The notes under the pieces: generated by a model
Database searches by the model: none
Told to the model about the DNA's origin: nothing
Seen by the model: the letters and a program-made list of their open reading frames with translations, nothing else
In this document: positions 44,590 to 55,400 of the stretch, piece by piece
Layout: every line of letters starts with the position of its first letter
How positions within the stretch are numbered: the first letter of the stretch is position 1
Position numbers and translations under genes: made by a program
Source: Microbacterium sp. TNHR37B
Lineage (GTDB): Bacteria > Actinomycetota > Actinomycetes > Actinomycetales > Microbacteriaceae
Direction of reading: 5' to 3'
NCBI RefSeq assembly: GCF_001620065.1
Contig: NZ_LQGV01000003.1
Location: 744,001 to 808,000, forward strand
DNA: 64,000 bases

Positions 44590-46806
44590 ATGTATGCCCG
44601 ACGAACGCGGAGACTCGAGCGTGTCTCCGCAGCGGTCGGAATGCTCGCGGCTGTTCTCCCGCTGGTCGCCTTCTCTCTCGCACCGAATCGCCTCGAACCG
44701 ACCGAGGCGAAGGCACAAGAATCAGTATCTTGCGAGTCCACAGTCAGCCCGGCCCCGCCTCCTCACCGCCAGATCAACCTCGTGATCGACGATTCGGGCT
44801 CCATGTTCGCGTCGGACGACGGAGCCCCTCTGGACCGCTGGTCCCAGGCGAAGTATTCACTCGAGGTCTTCGCCGCAATGCTCGATGCGGGCGACACCCT
44901 GCAGGTATATCGGACAAGTGACTTCGATGATGACCGAGGCGAAGCCGCCGTGACCCTGCTCGGCGCGGAGCCCGCGAGCAGCCGGGTTGCAAAGATTCAC
45001 CGCATGCAGCTTCAGGGCGGCGGGACACCCTACGCGCCAGTAACACGGGCGTATCGCGATCTCGTGGCCGCGGAATCGCCCACGAAATGGCTCGTCATCC
45101 TGAGCGACGGCGCCTTCGACGACCGATCGTCACCACAGGTGCAACGAGATTTCCGACGGTTCGCCTCCGAGAACAGCGACGAGTCCTCGACGCTTCAGGT
45201 CGCATTCCTGGCCATCGGCCCCGACGCCCCGCAGCTGACCAATGAGCCGGATAGCGGTGTCTTCGTCGACCAGGCGCGCGCGTCCGACCAACTCCTCGGG
45301 AAGATGACCGAGTTCTCCAATCGGATCTTCGAGCGAAACCTCCTCACGCATGAGCAAGGCAGAGTCGCGCCGGACATCCCCCTGTCGGAGCTCACGGTGT
45401 TCGCGCAGGGTCAGGATGTCTCGATCGGCGAGCTCGATATCGGCGGCGAGGTCATCACTCCCGCATCGACCGTCGACGTCTCCTGGGCGAAGAACAAGGC
45501 CGCCAGGTACGGGTCGAAGACGACGCCGGCGACGCCGAACACGCAGCTGAAAGGCAAGCTGGCGACTTATCTCCACGTCCCCGCGGGAACGGGTGCCGTG
45601 AAAGTGGGCGGAGCGCAGGCCGTCGACATGTACTACAAGCCCGACGTCGGGTTCGGCGTCCAGTTGCAGGACGCCGATGGTTTCCCCGTAGACCCGTCCA
45701 CGCTCGTCGGTGGCGACTACACGCTCTATTACGGGTTCATGGACGACACGTGCACCTTCCTCTCGTCGCCGCTTCTGGGGGACGTCGAGTACTCGGCCAG
45801 AGTGCTTCGTGACGGCGAGGTCATCGCTGACGCGTTCCAGTCCGGCGACACGATCACCCTCACCCGCGGCGCCGTCGAGCTCGACGTCACCGCGCGCTAT
45901 CTCGGGGGGAACACTGCGCGATCCGTCATCGACGTCACAGTCCTCCAGGCGGCCCGTCCGACATCCTTCGACGTCTCGGAGAGAAGCTTCACCGCGAGCG
46001 AGCTGAGCGCCACCTCTGCCCCCGACAATGCGATCAGACTCACCTACGGGCTCGGCTCGAGCGGAGAGCTCGCCGCTTTCTCGCCCGAGGAATGGTCATC
46101 CGTCACTTCCGAGAGCTTCACGGTGACCAGCGACTCCAACATCCCCTTCGAAGTCGTCGTCGCCAAAGAGATCGGCACCGTGTACCTCGTCCCTCACGCA
46201 CCCGAGGGCGACGTGCTGAAGGCCGACACCGGCACCTTTCCCGTCTCCGTCACCGCCGAGCACACGTACGACGAACAGCTCTACCGCGCGACGACGACCC
46301 TCGACCTCGACATCGTGGACGACATTCCCTGGTGGGACCGCTTCGCGGACTGGTTCGCGACCGTCGGGTGGTGGCTCGCGCTCCTGGTCCTCCTGGCGCT
46401 CTTGCTGTTCGGCTACATCGTCAAGCCGAGGTTCTCACGCAAGATGCGCCCTGCACCGAGCATCTCCATGAGGCCCCTCCGCGCGTCGGTGCGCGGAGGA
46501 AGCGCTCAGGGAAGCTTCCGGCGCGATCGCGTGAGCAGTCTGTTCCCCTACCTGCCCGAGAGGGGCGAGCTGGTCTACGTGGGCACCAGCGCCCGGTCGC
46601 AGTTCCCGGCTCTCAAGCTGAAGGCCAAGCGGGGCCGACGCGCAGAGGTCGTGAACTGGCAGGCGCTCGTCGCGCAGGAGAACGTGCAGATCGGGGGCCG
46701 CACGATCGATGCCACCACCAAACGTCCACCCTTGATCGGCCCCACCACCACCATTGTCGCCACGATCCGCAACAACGTGCGGTTCGAGATGACACCCAGC
46801 TCCTGA
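44590..46806 (+). CDS. Membrane-anchored VWA-domain protein of tubulin-like operon
   Basis: The product has 738 residues. Signal peptide (hydrophobic core about 13-31, AKA-type cleavage near 42). VWA domain at about 60-260 with intact MIDAS: D67-x-S69-x-S71 (IDDSGSM), Thr in GGGTPYAP and Asp in LSDGAFDD. A long extracytoplasmic beta-rich region follows (about 270-575), then one membrane segment near 593-611 and a basic cytoplasmic tail of about 125 residues. Metal-dependent adhesion or scaffold function is typical of VWA domains. First gene of a tight six-gene operon; the tail could contact the tubulin-like protein encoded 25 bp downstream. Confidence 0.85.
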   Translation: MYARRTRRLERVSAAVGMLAAVLPLVAFSLAPNRLEPTEAKAQESVSCESTVSPAPPPHRQINLVIDDSGSMFASDDGAPLDRWSQAKYSLEVFAAMLDAGDTLQVYRTSDFDDDRGEAAVTLLGAEPASSRVAKIHRMQLQGGGTPYAPVTRAYRDLVAAESPTKWLVILSDGAFDDRSSPQVQRDFRRFASENSDESSTLQVAFLAIGPDAPQLTNEPDSGVFVDQARASDQLLGKMTEFSNRIFERNLLTHEQGRVAPDIPLSELTVFAQGQDVSIGELDIGGEVITPASTVDVSWAKNKAARYGSKTTPATPNTQLKGKLATYLHVPAGTGAVKVGGAQAVDMYYKPDVGFGVQLQDADGFPVDPSTLVGGDYTLYYGFMDDTCTFLSSPLLGDVEYSARVLRDGEVIADAFQSGDTITLTRGAVELDVTARYLGGNTARSVIDVTVLQAARPTSFDVSERSFTASELSATSAPDNAIRLTYGLGSSGELAAFSPEEWSSVTSESFTVTSDSNIPFEVVVAKEIGTVYLVPHAPEGDVLKADTGTFPVSVTAEHTYDEQLYRATTTLDLDIVDDIPWWDRFADWFATVGWWLALLVLLALLLFGYIVKPRFSRKMRPAPSISMRPLRASVRGGSAQGSFRRDRVSSLFPYLPERGELVYVGTSARSQFPALKLKAKRGRRAEVVNWQALVAQENVQIGGRTIDATTKRPPLIGPTTTIVATIRNNVRFEMTPSS

Positions 46807-46831
46807 TTGATCCGCCCTGGAGAGGAACATC

Positions 46832-49800
46832 ATGCCCATTGCCCCCACCCTCATCCTCGGACTGGGCGGTACCGGCTCGAAGATCGTCGAGAAGGTCGCC
46901 ACCAAGGTCGGAGAGAGCGCCTCCACGCAGTCCGACCGCATCGCCTACACGGTCTTCGACACCGACATCAACGACCTGGGCCGGATCCGCCGCGAGCATC
47001 CGGAGATCTTCACGGTGCAGACCTCCACGCGCAACACCGTCGGGGAGTACCTCAACATCAACACCAACGCCCGGGACAACTGGTTCCCGGTGAACCAGAT
47101 GCTCAACCGGAAGACACTCACCGAAGGCGCTGCGCAGGTGCGCGCGATTTCGCGACTGGCCTTCGACACGACCCTCAAGGGCGGCAATCTCGACGCCCTG
47201 CACCGTGCCGTCGACAAGCTGTTCCGGCTCGACAAAGACCAGGAGGAGCAGGCGCTCCGCGTCATCATCACCAGCTCGCTCGCGGGTGGGACGGGTTCGG
47301 GGCTCATCCTCTCGGTGGCGATGTACCTCGCGGACTATCTGCGCGCCAAGTACCCGAAGGCGAAAGCGATCACCCGCGGGTTCTTCGTCCAGCCCGACGT
47401 CTTCGACAAGGTCATCAAGGCCACAGAGGAGCGGCAGAATCTGCAGGTGAACGCCTACGCAGCAGTCCGTGAGTTGGATGCCTTCCTCATGAAGGGCGAC
47501 AACACGCTGCCCCCTCAGTACAGAGATCTCGCTTTCGAGTTCCCCCGGGTCGGTGCGGACGGCGTCGAAACGGTCGAAGCGATGCCCTACGACTTCTGCT
47601 TCCTCTTCGACGCCAAGAACTCGGCCGGCGGCAGCCTCGACTCCTTTGAGACCTACCTCGACCACGCCGCCACCTGCATCTATACGCAGTCGATCGGACC
47701 GATGTCGAAGAAGTCCAACTCTCGCGAGGACAACGTGCTGCGCGAGGTGATCAAGAACGACGGGCGCAACCGTTACGCCGGTGCCGGCGCCTCCCGGCTG
47801 GTATACCCGTGGGCCCATGTGCGCGACTACGTCGCGCTCCGCTGGACGGAGCAAGTGCTCTCTGCACAATGGCTGCGATTCGACGACCAGTTCAAGAAGA
47901 CGCTCGAAGGACTCGCCAAGCAGCGGGAGAAGGGGCTCTCTCCCCGCGACCCCGACATCGCCGCGGAGTACGTCAAAGCCGTCGATGGTGCCGCGGCGAA
48001 CAAGAACGGCTTTGCGAAGGCCGTCGTCGCGCAGTGCACGGTGATGGATGAGGACGGTCTCGATTCGGACCTCAAGCGCTGGGAGGAGTACCTCAGCACG
48101 CTCACGAACTACGTGATCACGCAGTCCGCCTCGATGGGCGACAGCCACCAGCGCAACATCGCGATGGACCAGGTGACGCCGCTGACCGAGGACACCGAGC
48201 GCAGCCGCTACCTGAACGCGTACCGCGAAGTGAAGAAGTACCACGACGTCGTCGCCCGACGCACCGAGGAGTCGGCCGGGATCCTCAGCTACGAGCTGTT
48301 CCATGCCGACGATGTCGCCGTGACGGCGGAGAAGCACTCCCACCGCCTGGAGACCTACCTTCGCGACAAGGACACCGATCGGTTCATGCACCCGGTGACC
48401 GCCCGATACTTCCTCTACAACACGCTCGCGCTGCTGAAGGACGAGCGGCGGCGCGTCGAGAACGAGTTGACGAGTCTGCGTGAGTACTTCGAGAACTTCG
48501 AGCGGAACGCATTCGATGACCCGAACACCGACGAGGTCGAGACCGCCGAAGGAATCCTCGCGCGCAAGCTGACGATCCGCGAGAAGCTCACGCGAAAGCC
48601 CAGTGCGGAGATGCAGGACCTCCAGCAGCTGCTGCTGGGGTACATCCCGAAGGTGGACTCGCTCCTGGAGAACGCGGTGCTCAGCGAAGTGCTCGGTGAG
48701 GCGATCGAGTACGTGTCGGGCATCGCCGAGGCATTCCGCACGCTGTTCCTCCGGCTGGATTCCAACATCCGTCGACTGAAGGGAGAGGTCGAACTCCAGC
48801 GCACCAAGTACGACGATCTGTCGGGCTCGACGACGCGCTACGTCCTCGCCACCTCGGCCTCTCTGGACTCGCTCGCCGAGGGAATGCCGTATGCCGGCGG
48901 CGTCGTCAACATCGACTCGTCGCTGTCGGAGGCGATCTACAACCGGGTGCGCGGGTACTACATGCTGACCGACGAGAAGGACGACACCTACTTCGAGGAC
49001 CTCTATCGGACGACCATCCAGGGCTACTTCCGCGACAAGGTCATGGAGAGCTACGGCAACGTGATCAAGATCGACATCATCGAGGCATTGGAGAAGGAGT
49101 ACCGCACCCTGCAGCGCAACCTCGAAGAGTCGAAGGTCCGCCACTACGTCATCGACGAAATCGAGAAGGCGAAGCAGCTCGCCAAGCCCTTCATCGAGCA
49201 GCCCCTCGGCGAGGAGCGTCATCCGATCGAGGCGTGCGCGTACAACTCCGGTCTGGAGGGCGAGGCCGATCCGCGCCGCAAGGCGCTCGTCAGCGAGCAC
49301 CTGCGCGACTACGGCGGTGAGCCCGATGATGACATCAGCCCGCACGAGATCCTCTTCTACAACGCCATCTACGGCATCCGCGCGCGCGATCTGCCGAAGT
49401 ACTCCCCTGCTCGCGCATCGACCACGCTGCGCCGCGACGCCGGCGAGTACTTCTCGGCGTACTACGCGCTGGTGTCGGGGATCAAACCCTCCGTCGCCGA
49501 GACGAAGGTGATCACTCCGCACATCGATCGCCGCTGGCACTGGATCTCCCAGCTCCCGGACCTCGACGAGGAGAACCAGGCCGATCAGCTGCGCCGCATC
49601 CACGATGCGCTGCTGCTCGGCCTCGTCCACGAGAAGATCTTCTGGAGCGAGGTGCACGAGGGGCTGCAGGTCTACCGCTACAGCTCGGACCAGCCACTCG
49701 ACCAGGACTTCATCGTCTCGAACGGGACGCCCTGCGATCACTTCTGGGAGGTCGTCGACGCCCTCACGATCAACCCCGTGGCCGTTGCGGAGATCGTGGA

Positions 49801-50290
49801 GTCGATCGAGCGCCGCGCCCGGGCCGGACGCGATCTCGCGCGCTCGGTGACCTTCGCCGAGACCGACTTCGCACGCGGCCTGGCGAAGGGAGTCCGGCTG
49901 CGCGAAGTGGATGAGGTCATTCCTGCTCTCCGCGGCAAGAGCCTGACCGTGCTGGACGTCGGCGCGTTCTACGCCTTCACCGTCACGAAAGAGCTCTACA
50001 ACGAGCGCCAGGTCCACGACATGGTCACCGACTTCCTCGCGCGCATCCGCTACGAGGTGGAGCAGGTGGAGCAGGACGCCGAAGCCCTCCCCACGCTCAA
50101 GGGGATCGTGCTCGATCAGTTCCGTGCCTTCGCCGCCAACATCGATGCCTACTCGGCCACCGGCGGGCGGCCGCTGCTGCAGAAGCTGCGGCGCGTGATC
50201 CGCCCGGTCGCCGACCTCTTCGACGAGATCGGCGAGCGGGCAGCGGCCGACGAGGTGGCACGGCTCGACACCGCACTGCGCAACGCGTGA
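46832..50290 (+). CDS. Tubulin/FtsZ-like GTPase (Tubulin_2 type)
   Basis: The product has 1152 residues. Residues 10-16 (GLGGTGS) form the first nucleotide-binding loop, and residues 152-157 (GGTGSG, within SSLAGGTGSGLIL) are the tubulin/FtsZ signature. The N-terminal 350 residues therefore fit the Tubulin_2 family of divergent tubulin-like proteins; the remaining 800 are helical with charged stretches (about 520-660 could be coiled coil). No membrane segment is seen, so the protein is cytoplasmic. GGAGAGGAA precedes ATG 46832. Related proteins co-occur with VWA proteins and are predicted to drive membrane remodelling. GTPase activity and polymerisation are inferred. Confidence 0.85.
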   Translation: MPIAPTLILGLGGTGSKIVEKVATKVGESASTQSDRIAYTVFDTDINDLGRIRREHPEIFTVQTSTRNTVGEYLNINTNARDNWFPVNQMLNRKTLTEGAAQVRAISRLAFDTTLKGGNLDALHRAVDKLFRLDKDQEEQALRVIITSSLAGGTGSGLILSVAMYLADYLRAKYPKAKAITRGFFVQPDVFDKVIKATEERQNLQVNAYAAVRELDAFLMKGDNTLPPQYRDLAFEFPRVGADGVETVEAMPYDFCFLFDAKNSAGGSLDSFETYLDHAATCIYTQSIGPMSKKSNSREDNVLREVIKNDGRNRYAGAGASRLVYPWAHVRDYVALRWTEQVLSAQWLRFDDQFKKTLEGLAKQREKGLSPRDPDIAAEYVKAVDGAAANKNGFAKAVVAQCTVMDEDGLDSDLKRWEEYLSTLTNYVITQSASMGDSHQRNIAMDQVTPLTEDTERSRYLNAYREVKKYHDVVARRTEESAGILSYELFHADDVAVTAEKHSHRLETYLRDKDTDRFMHPVTARYFLYNTLALLKDERRRVENELTSLREYFENFERNAFDDPNTDEVETAEGILARKLTIREKLTRKPSAEMQDLQQLLLGYIPKVDSLLENAVLSEVLGEAIEYVSGIAEAFRTLFLRLDSNIRRLKGEVELQRTKYDDLSGSTTRYVLATSASLDSLAEGMPYAGGVVNIDSSLSEAIYNRVRGYYMLTDEKDDTYFEDLYRTTIQGYFRDKVMESYGNVIKIDIIEALEKEYRTLQRNLEESKVRHYVIDEIEKAKQLAKPFIEQPLGEERHPIEACAYNSGLEGEADPRRKALVSEHLRDYGGEPDDDISPHEILFYNAIYGIRARDLPKYSPARASTTLRRDAGEYFSAYYALVSGIKPSVAETKVITPHIDRRWHWISQLPDLDEENQADQLRRIHDALLLGLVHEKIFWSEVHEGLQVYRYSSDQPLDQDFIVSNGTPCDHFWEVVDALTINPVAVAEIVESIERRARAGRDLARSVTFAETDFARGLAKGVRLREVDEVIPALRGKSLTVLDVGAFYAFTVTKELYNERQVHDMVTDFLARIRYEVEQVEQDAEALPTLKGIVLDQFRAFAANIDAYSATGGRPLLQKLRRVIRPVADLFDEIGERAAADEVARLDTALRNA

Positions 50291-52401
50291 GGCCAGACCG
50301 CGTGTTCACCGTCGTCATCCTGAGTGACTCCGCGCGGAGGATCTTCGCTCGCTCGGAGGCGTTCTTCGCACCATTCGTAGAACGCGGCGAGATCGCGTTC
50401 TGCGAGTGGCATGACACGGCACGCGATGCTCGGGCTCTCTCCGACGTGCTCCCGGACCTTGCCGACACCATCACGGGGAAGGCAGCCTGGCGTGCCGTCG
50501 TCGTGGATCACCTCACCCCGGACGCCATCGAGGACCGCGACCCGGAGAATCCGTTCGACTACGCAGGCAACCGGGACCCCGACCTGAGCTTCGTCGAATC
50601 GCCGCACCCCCTCGTCGAGGTGGCGCACTGGCTCCTCGGATACCCCGCGCTGACGGCCAAGCAGTTCTCGCCCGTCGTCGTGTGGCGCGGTGATGATGGC
50701 CAGCTCCACCGCGAGGCGCCCGAGGCCGAGGTAGCGGGGATGGACCCTCGAGACCAGGACGCGGCGCTGGCAGCGGCCACTCAGCGCCTCGCGGGCGCCA
50801 AGCAGCAGCGCTACACAGATGTCGCCGTGCAATACGAGGAGATCCCCCATGAGGCCGCGTTGGTGGCCGAGCATCGCCGCCTGAGCGAGAAGTACCGGAT
50901 GAAGGAGGTCCATCCGTCCGAGGTTGCTTTCGTCTGCACCCGTCCCCGCGCCGACGACGACGAGACGGCTCAGCTGCGCCGTGCCTGGCAGGTCGGGTCG
51001 GAACGGGACAGCTCGCGATTCGTGGAGCGCAACGACTACCCGGTGGCCAGCAGGTTCGCCGTCTACGACCTGCTCAACAGCGAGAATTCGGGCTACGCGC
51101 AGGACGAGTTGCGGTTCTGGATGTCGGTGCTCACCCTGGCCACGAACGAGCTTCCCCCGGGAGCCTTCCAGGCCGATCGGGTGTATGAGTTGGGCGTCGC
51201 GATCAACGAGCGCCGGCTCGGCGATCTCCTCGAGGAGCAGGTGAGCCGCCTCACCGCGCTCCGCGACCATATGGACTCCGTCATCCGACGACCGTCACGG
51301 CCGCCCGAGGCCGACGCCCAGACGCTGCTGATCCAGGAACCCGTGACAGTGGAATTCGACCGGCTCGGGGGGACCGACGTCGGCGTCAGCGTCACGGGTT
51401 ACGCTCTCGCCTCCGATATCCCCCGGCACGAGCCGAGTTTTTGGGCGAACGACATCGATGCCGCCAGTGCGCGTGCGATGCAGATCTTCCGGCGGCCCCG
51501 GCGCATCCTCGCGCGCGCCGTGTTCGATACGCGGCGCCGAGCACGCTCCTTCCTCGATCACGATCGGGTGCTCAACGACATCGAACGGGAGGAGCTCGAC
51601 GAGGAGCTCCTGCGCCGCGTGCAGGGGCTGGCCGTGCCGGCCACGACGGAGATCCTCAACCGCGGGAGACTCGCCTCGCTGCTGGAGGAGCACCGCACGG
51701 GGGTCGCGCGCCACATCGCCGGCAGAATGAGGCTCCGCACGGTCGCCGGCGCATCACTGCTCGTGCTCCTGGCCTGGATCGGCGCATTCGCGCCCTACCT
51801 GATCCAAGCCGCCGACAAAGGGATGGATGCGCTCCTGTGGAGCGCTTTCACCGTCGCGGCCGGGATCGTCCTGCTCGCCGTCGTCGCCCTCGTGACCCTC
51901 GAGGTCATGCGTCGCCGCCTGGTCGTCCGCGTCAGGCGCGTCAACGACGACGTGCAGTCGTTCGCGGCCGGCGTCAACGACGGCGCGAAGGTCTTCGGCG
52001 AGTACCTGACGGGGCTGGCGACCTACATGCGTGCCCGCTCGATCCTCATCGGATCCGAGCGCTGGCAGGAACGCGAGACCCTGCGATCGCGGCGGCTGAT
52101 CGCAGTGCGCGACAACGCCGCGGAGAGTATCGCGGTTCAGCGAGACATCCTCTACTCACTGGGCAGAGCGCCGGACGTTCGTCGCATCAATCTCGCGATG
52201 AGTGAGGTCGATGAGCTCAATCCCCACCAGATTCGCTCCTACTTCCGCTTCCCAACCGGCGACCGTACCGCCGTCCTGAACGACTCGGGCCAGACGATCG
52301 CGGCTCCGTACGACTTCATCACCGCATTCCTGGTCGAACGCGTCCGCCTCTTCGAACGGTCCCCGCGGGAACAGCTTCCCGGTGGAAGGGAGACAGAGTG
52401 A
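50287..52401 (+). CDS. Two-TM protein of tubulin-like operon, unknown family
   Basis: The product has 704 residues, GTG start overlapping the upstream stop (GTGA). Residues about 1-220 look like an alpha/beta cytoplasmic domain (alternating strands such as RVFTVVILSDS and WRAVVVDHL) without a Walker or other nucleotide motif. Two membrane segments lie near 485-507 and 517-541, with a charged helical tail. Topology suggests that both ends are cytoplasmic, which suits an anchor or regulator of the tubulin-like protein. No family recognised. Confidence 0.75.
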   Translation: MRPDRVFTVVILSDSARRIFARSEAFFAPFVERGEIAFCEWHDTARDARALSDVLPDLADTITGKAAWRAVVVDHLTPDAIEDRDPENPFDYAGNRDPDLSFVESPHPLVEVAHWLLGYPALTAKQFSPVVVWRGDDGQLHREAPEAEVAGMDPRDQDAALAAATQRLAGAKQQRYTDVAVQYEEIPHEAALVAEHRRLSEKYRMKEVHPSEVAFVCTRPRADDDETAQLRRAWQVGSERDSSRFVERNDYPVASRFAVYDLLNSENSGYAQDELRFWMSVLTLATNELPPGAFQADRVYELGVAINERRLGDLLEEQVSRLTALRDHMDSVIRRPSRPPEADAQTLLIQEPVTVEFDRLGGTDVGVSVTGYALASDIPRHEPSFWANDIDAASARAMQIFRRPRRILARAVFDTRRRARSFLDHDRVLNDIEREELDEELLRRVQGLAVPATTEILNRGRLASLLEEHRTGVARHIAGRMRLRTVAGASLLVLLAWIGAFAPYLIQAADKGMDALLWSAFTVAAGIVLLAVVALVTLEVMRRRLVVRVRRVNDDVQSFAAGVNDGAKVFGEYLTGLATYMRARSILIGSERWQERETLRSRRLIAVRDNAAESIAVQRDILYSLGRAPDVRRINLAMSEVDELNPHQIRSYFRFPTGDRTAVLNDSGQTIAAPYDFITAFLVERVRLFERSPREQLPGGRETE

Positions 52402-55400
52402 CGCTTTTCCTCCAGTTGCTGGCCACTCTTCCGCTCGCGGGCGCCCTGCTGCTCCAGAGCCTCAACAACCTGCCGAAGGCCTCGCGGCACCGGCAGTATC
52501 CGATGCCGTTCATCGCGACGCTGTACGCGGTCATCGCCGCCATCGGGCTGTACCGGTTCAATGACGAGATCGACCAACTGCTCCGGGTCGTCTTCGAGTA
52601 CGTGCCCTTCCTCCGCCCGTTCTACGACACCACGTGGCAGTACGTCATCGAGAACACGGCGATCGTGCTGGTCTTCACGCTGCTGAAGATCCTCCTGAAC
52701 CGCTTCTTCGACCGGACGTTCCACGGGCAGGAGTTCCTCGGAAGCTCCCTCGTCGAGGAGTTCTACCGCTACGACAGTGAGTACAGCCGATGGTTCGTGA
52801 GGCCGCAGCACAGCTCGCTGCGCGTCTTCCTGCGTGTGATGTTCTGGGCCGTCATCGCCTTGGCGGTCGTGTTCATGGCGCTGGTGGGCACCTTCCCCGC
52901 CTGGCCGGGTTTCGCCGCCATCGGGTTCCCGGCCCTGGCGGCGTTGGTCATCGGCGAGTTCACGTTCGCCGTCGACGGCGTCACCGCGCAGGAGTTCGAA
53001 CGGGACGTCCACGGCGACCGCGACGACGCCCAGCGGGTCGCGAACTACGCCGCGCTGCGCAGCGTGTTCTCCGAGACCTTTCCGGGGCGCGTGCTGCACG
53101 AAGGCCTGAGCTTCGCGACCAGCGCGCCGCAGAACTCGCACGCTCTGCAGCAACTGTCCCACTCCGCTCACGATGTGGACCGGCTCGCCGGCGCATACTT
53201 CGAGCGCCTGCGCCTCGACGGCACCCGGGTCGACGAGAGCCTGGTGGCCGCCGCGGCTTCGGTGATGCGCGGCCGCAGTGCGCTCATCTCGCACCCCTTC
53301 TATCGCGATCTGACCCCCTACCTCGCCTTCCCGGCCTACTACCACCTGTTGCAGTACCGGAAGTGCCTGATCGTCGCCGGCCGCGATGCCCTTGCGGGCG
53401 ATCTGGTGAGCTGGATGGACGAGGGCCTCGAGTCGATCACCGGTGTTCCCGGTCTCTGGCACGTGGGAGTGCTCTCCGACGAGCGTGATCCCGAGCTCGA
53501 CGTGGGAGTGCTCCGCTTCTCGGACCTGCACAACCTCGACCTCATCCGCGCGCACGAGGACTTCCTGCGCGAAGTGGAGTACGTGATCCTCGCCGAGCCT
53601 TCGCGGATGCTGACCACCGGGCAGCTCGGACTCGCGATCCTCCTCGGACGATGCGGCAAAGCGGGAAGCCCGGCCTACGCCGTCTTCGACCGCACCCACG
53701 ACGGCCTCGTCGACTCGCTCTCGCATCTGCTCAAGGTCACCCTCACCGATGTGGTGGCTCCCACCACGATGAGCGGTGCGACCGCGGAGCTGGTCTGGCG
53801 CGTGGAAGGGCCCCCGATGCACGGAGCGATCCTGCCGGGCATCAGTCGCTACCTCGGGATGGGGATCGAGATCGCCGCCGTCGCAGCCAAGTACCAGGTC
53901 GAACAGGTGGAGTGGATCGGCGGTGACGTGTTCCCCGTCAGGGACATGAGCTGGATCGCCGGGCAGTACTATCCCCAGATCGCGGAGTTCGCCGGCGTGG
54001 ACGCCTCACAGCAGGCCCTCTCCGACACCATCCGGCCCCACTCGAATCCCTGGACGCTGGAGCCTGCGGACAACCGCTTCCTCATCGTCGAGGACGAGGC
54101 ACGCAACCTCTATGAGACCATCCGCCTCTACACGACGCGCGCCCGTGAACAGGGCTTCGTCAACGTCCTGAGCGAGGACTACCTCCTCCGCGACTACATG
54201 GTCGCCCAGCGAGAGATCTTCGCGCGCGACCCGAAGGCGGTTCCTTCCTTCGCGCCCGACTACGCCCGCACCGAGCGGAACCTCGTCCTGCGGCTCGCGT
54301 TGACCCTTGGCACGTTCGGGATGACGGAGAGTGCGCTTGCGCGGGAGTTCGAGCTCGTCGGCTTCCCCGTTGCCCCCGTCGTCGCGCCCACAGACCGCAC
54401 TCGGGTGCGATTCGAAGACGACCCACCCGTGGTCGCGCTCTTCCGCGCGCTCCTGCGCCGTCACACGGGGGCGACCGACGTCGATCTCACCTGCGATGCG
54501 CGTAACACCGGTATCACCGACCACGGGACGCAGAGCTGGGAACGCTTCGTAACGCTCACCCCGGGCGGGGCGCTGGAGGAGGTGCTGCACGGCTTGCGGG
54601 CGGCGTACTTCTTCGTCGAGGACGAAGTGGAGGATCGGGACTTCGTCGGTTCGGTCCTCTACGGCCTCGTCTTCCAGAAGCTGCTCCCCGGCCAGTTGCT
54701 CACCCACGCCGGTGCGTCGTACCAGGTGCAGAGCATCGGGACCGATCACCGTCGTAGCGGCATCGTCCTCCGTCGCGCCGCCGAGCACATCACCGGTCGC
54801 CGGGTCTACCGCCCGCTTCGCCGGTTCCGCATCTCGGACATCGAGTACGACACCAAACCCGGTGCGCGCGTGGAGATCGGCAGCACCTCCTTCGCTCACG
54901 CCTTCGCGACCATCGAGGTGTCAACGGACGGCTATCTCGAGCAAGCCACCCGCAGCGACCTCGGGGGCGCACGCCGCGTGCGCGTCTCGGGCATACCCGA
55001 CCGCCGGTACGTCCAGAAGGAGATCCTCGAGATCCGAATGGAGGGCGTCCCGGCGTCCGTGCTGCGCACGATCGCCGTTCTGTTGAACGAGATCTTCGTG
55101 ACGACCTTCCCCGACGCGCACCAGTACGTCCTCGCGCTGACCGCCGACCCCGAAGGGCGCGTGGCTCCGCTATTGCCGCCTGTGGAGGTCGAGGACGACG
55201 CGACCCTGCTGATCGTCGAGGACAGCCCTCTCGATCTCGGACTGCTCGTCGCCGTCGAACGGAACTGGAGTCGCCTGCTCGAGGTCATCGCCGACTATCT
55301 GGAGTGGACCACTGAGCCCGCCGGCACGCCGCCGCACCCGAGCGGGACTGACGACGTGGTCGTCTTTCCCGACGACGAGCCCGAGGACCTCATCCAGAGG

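Noticed and set aside
50149..51270. Minus-strand frame opposite the two-TM protein of the tubulin-like operon
   Set aside because: Shadow of the GTG-started coding frame that is coupled on both sides.
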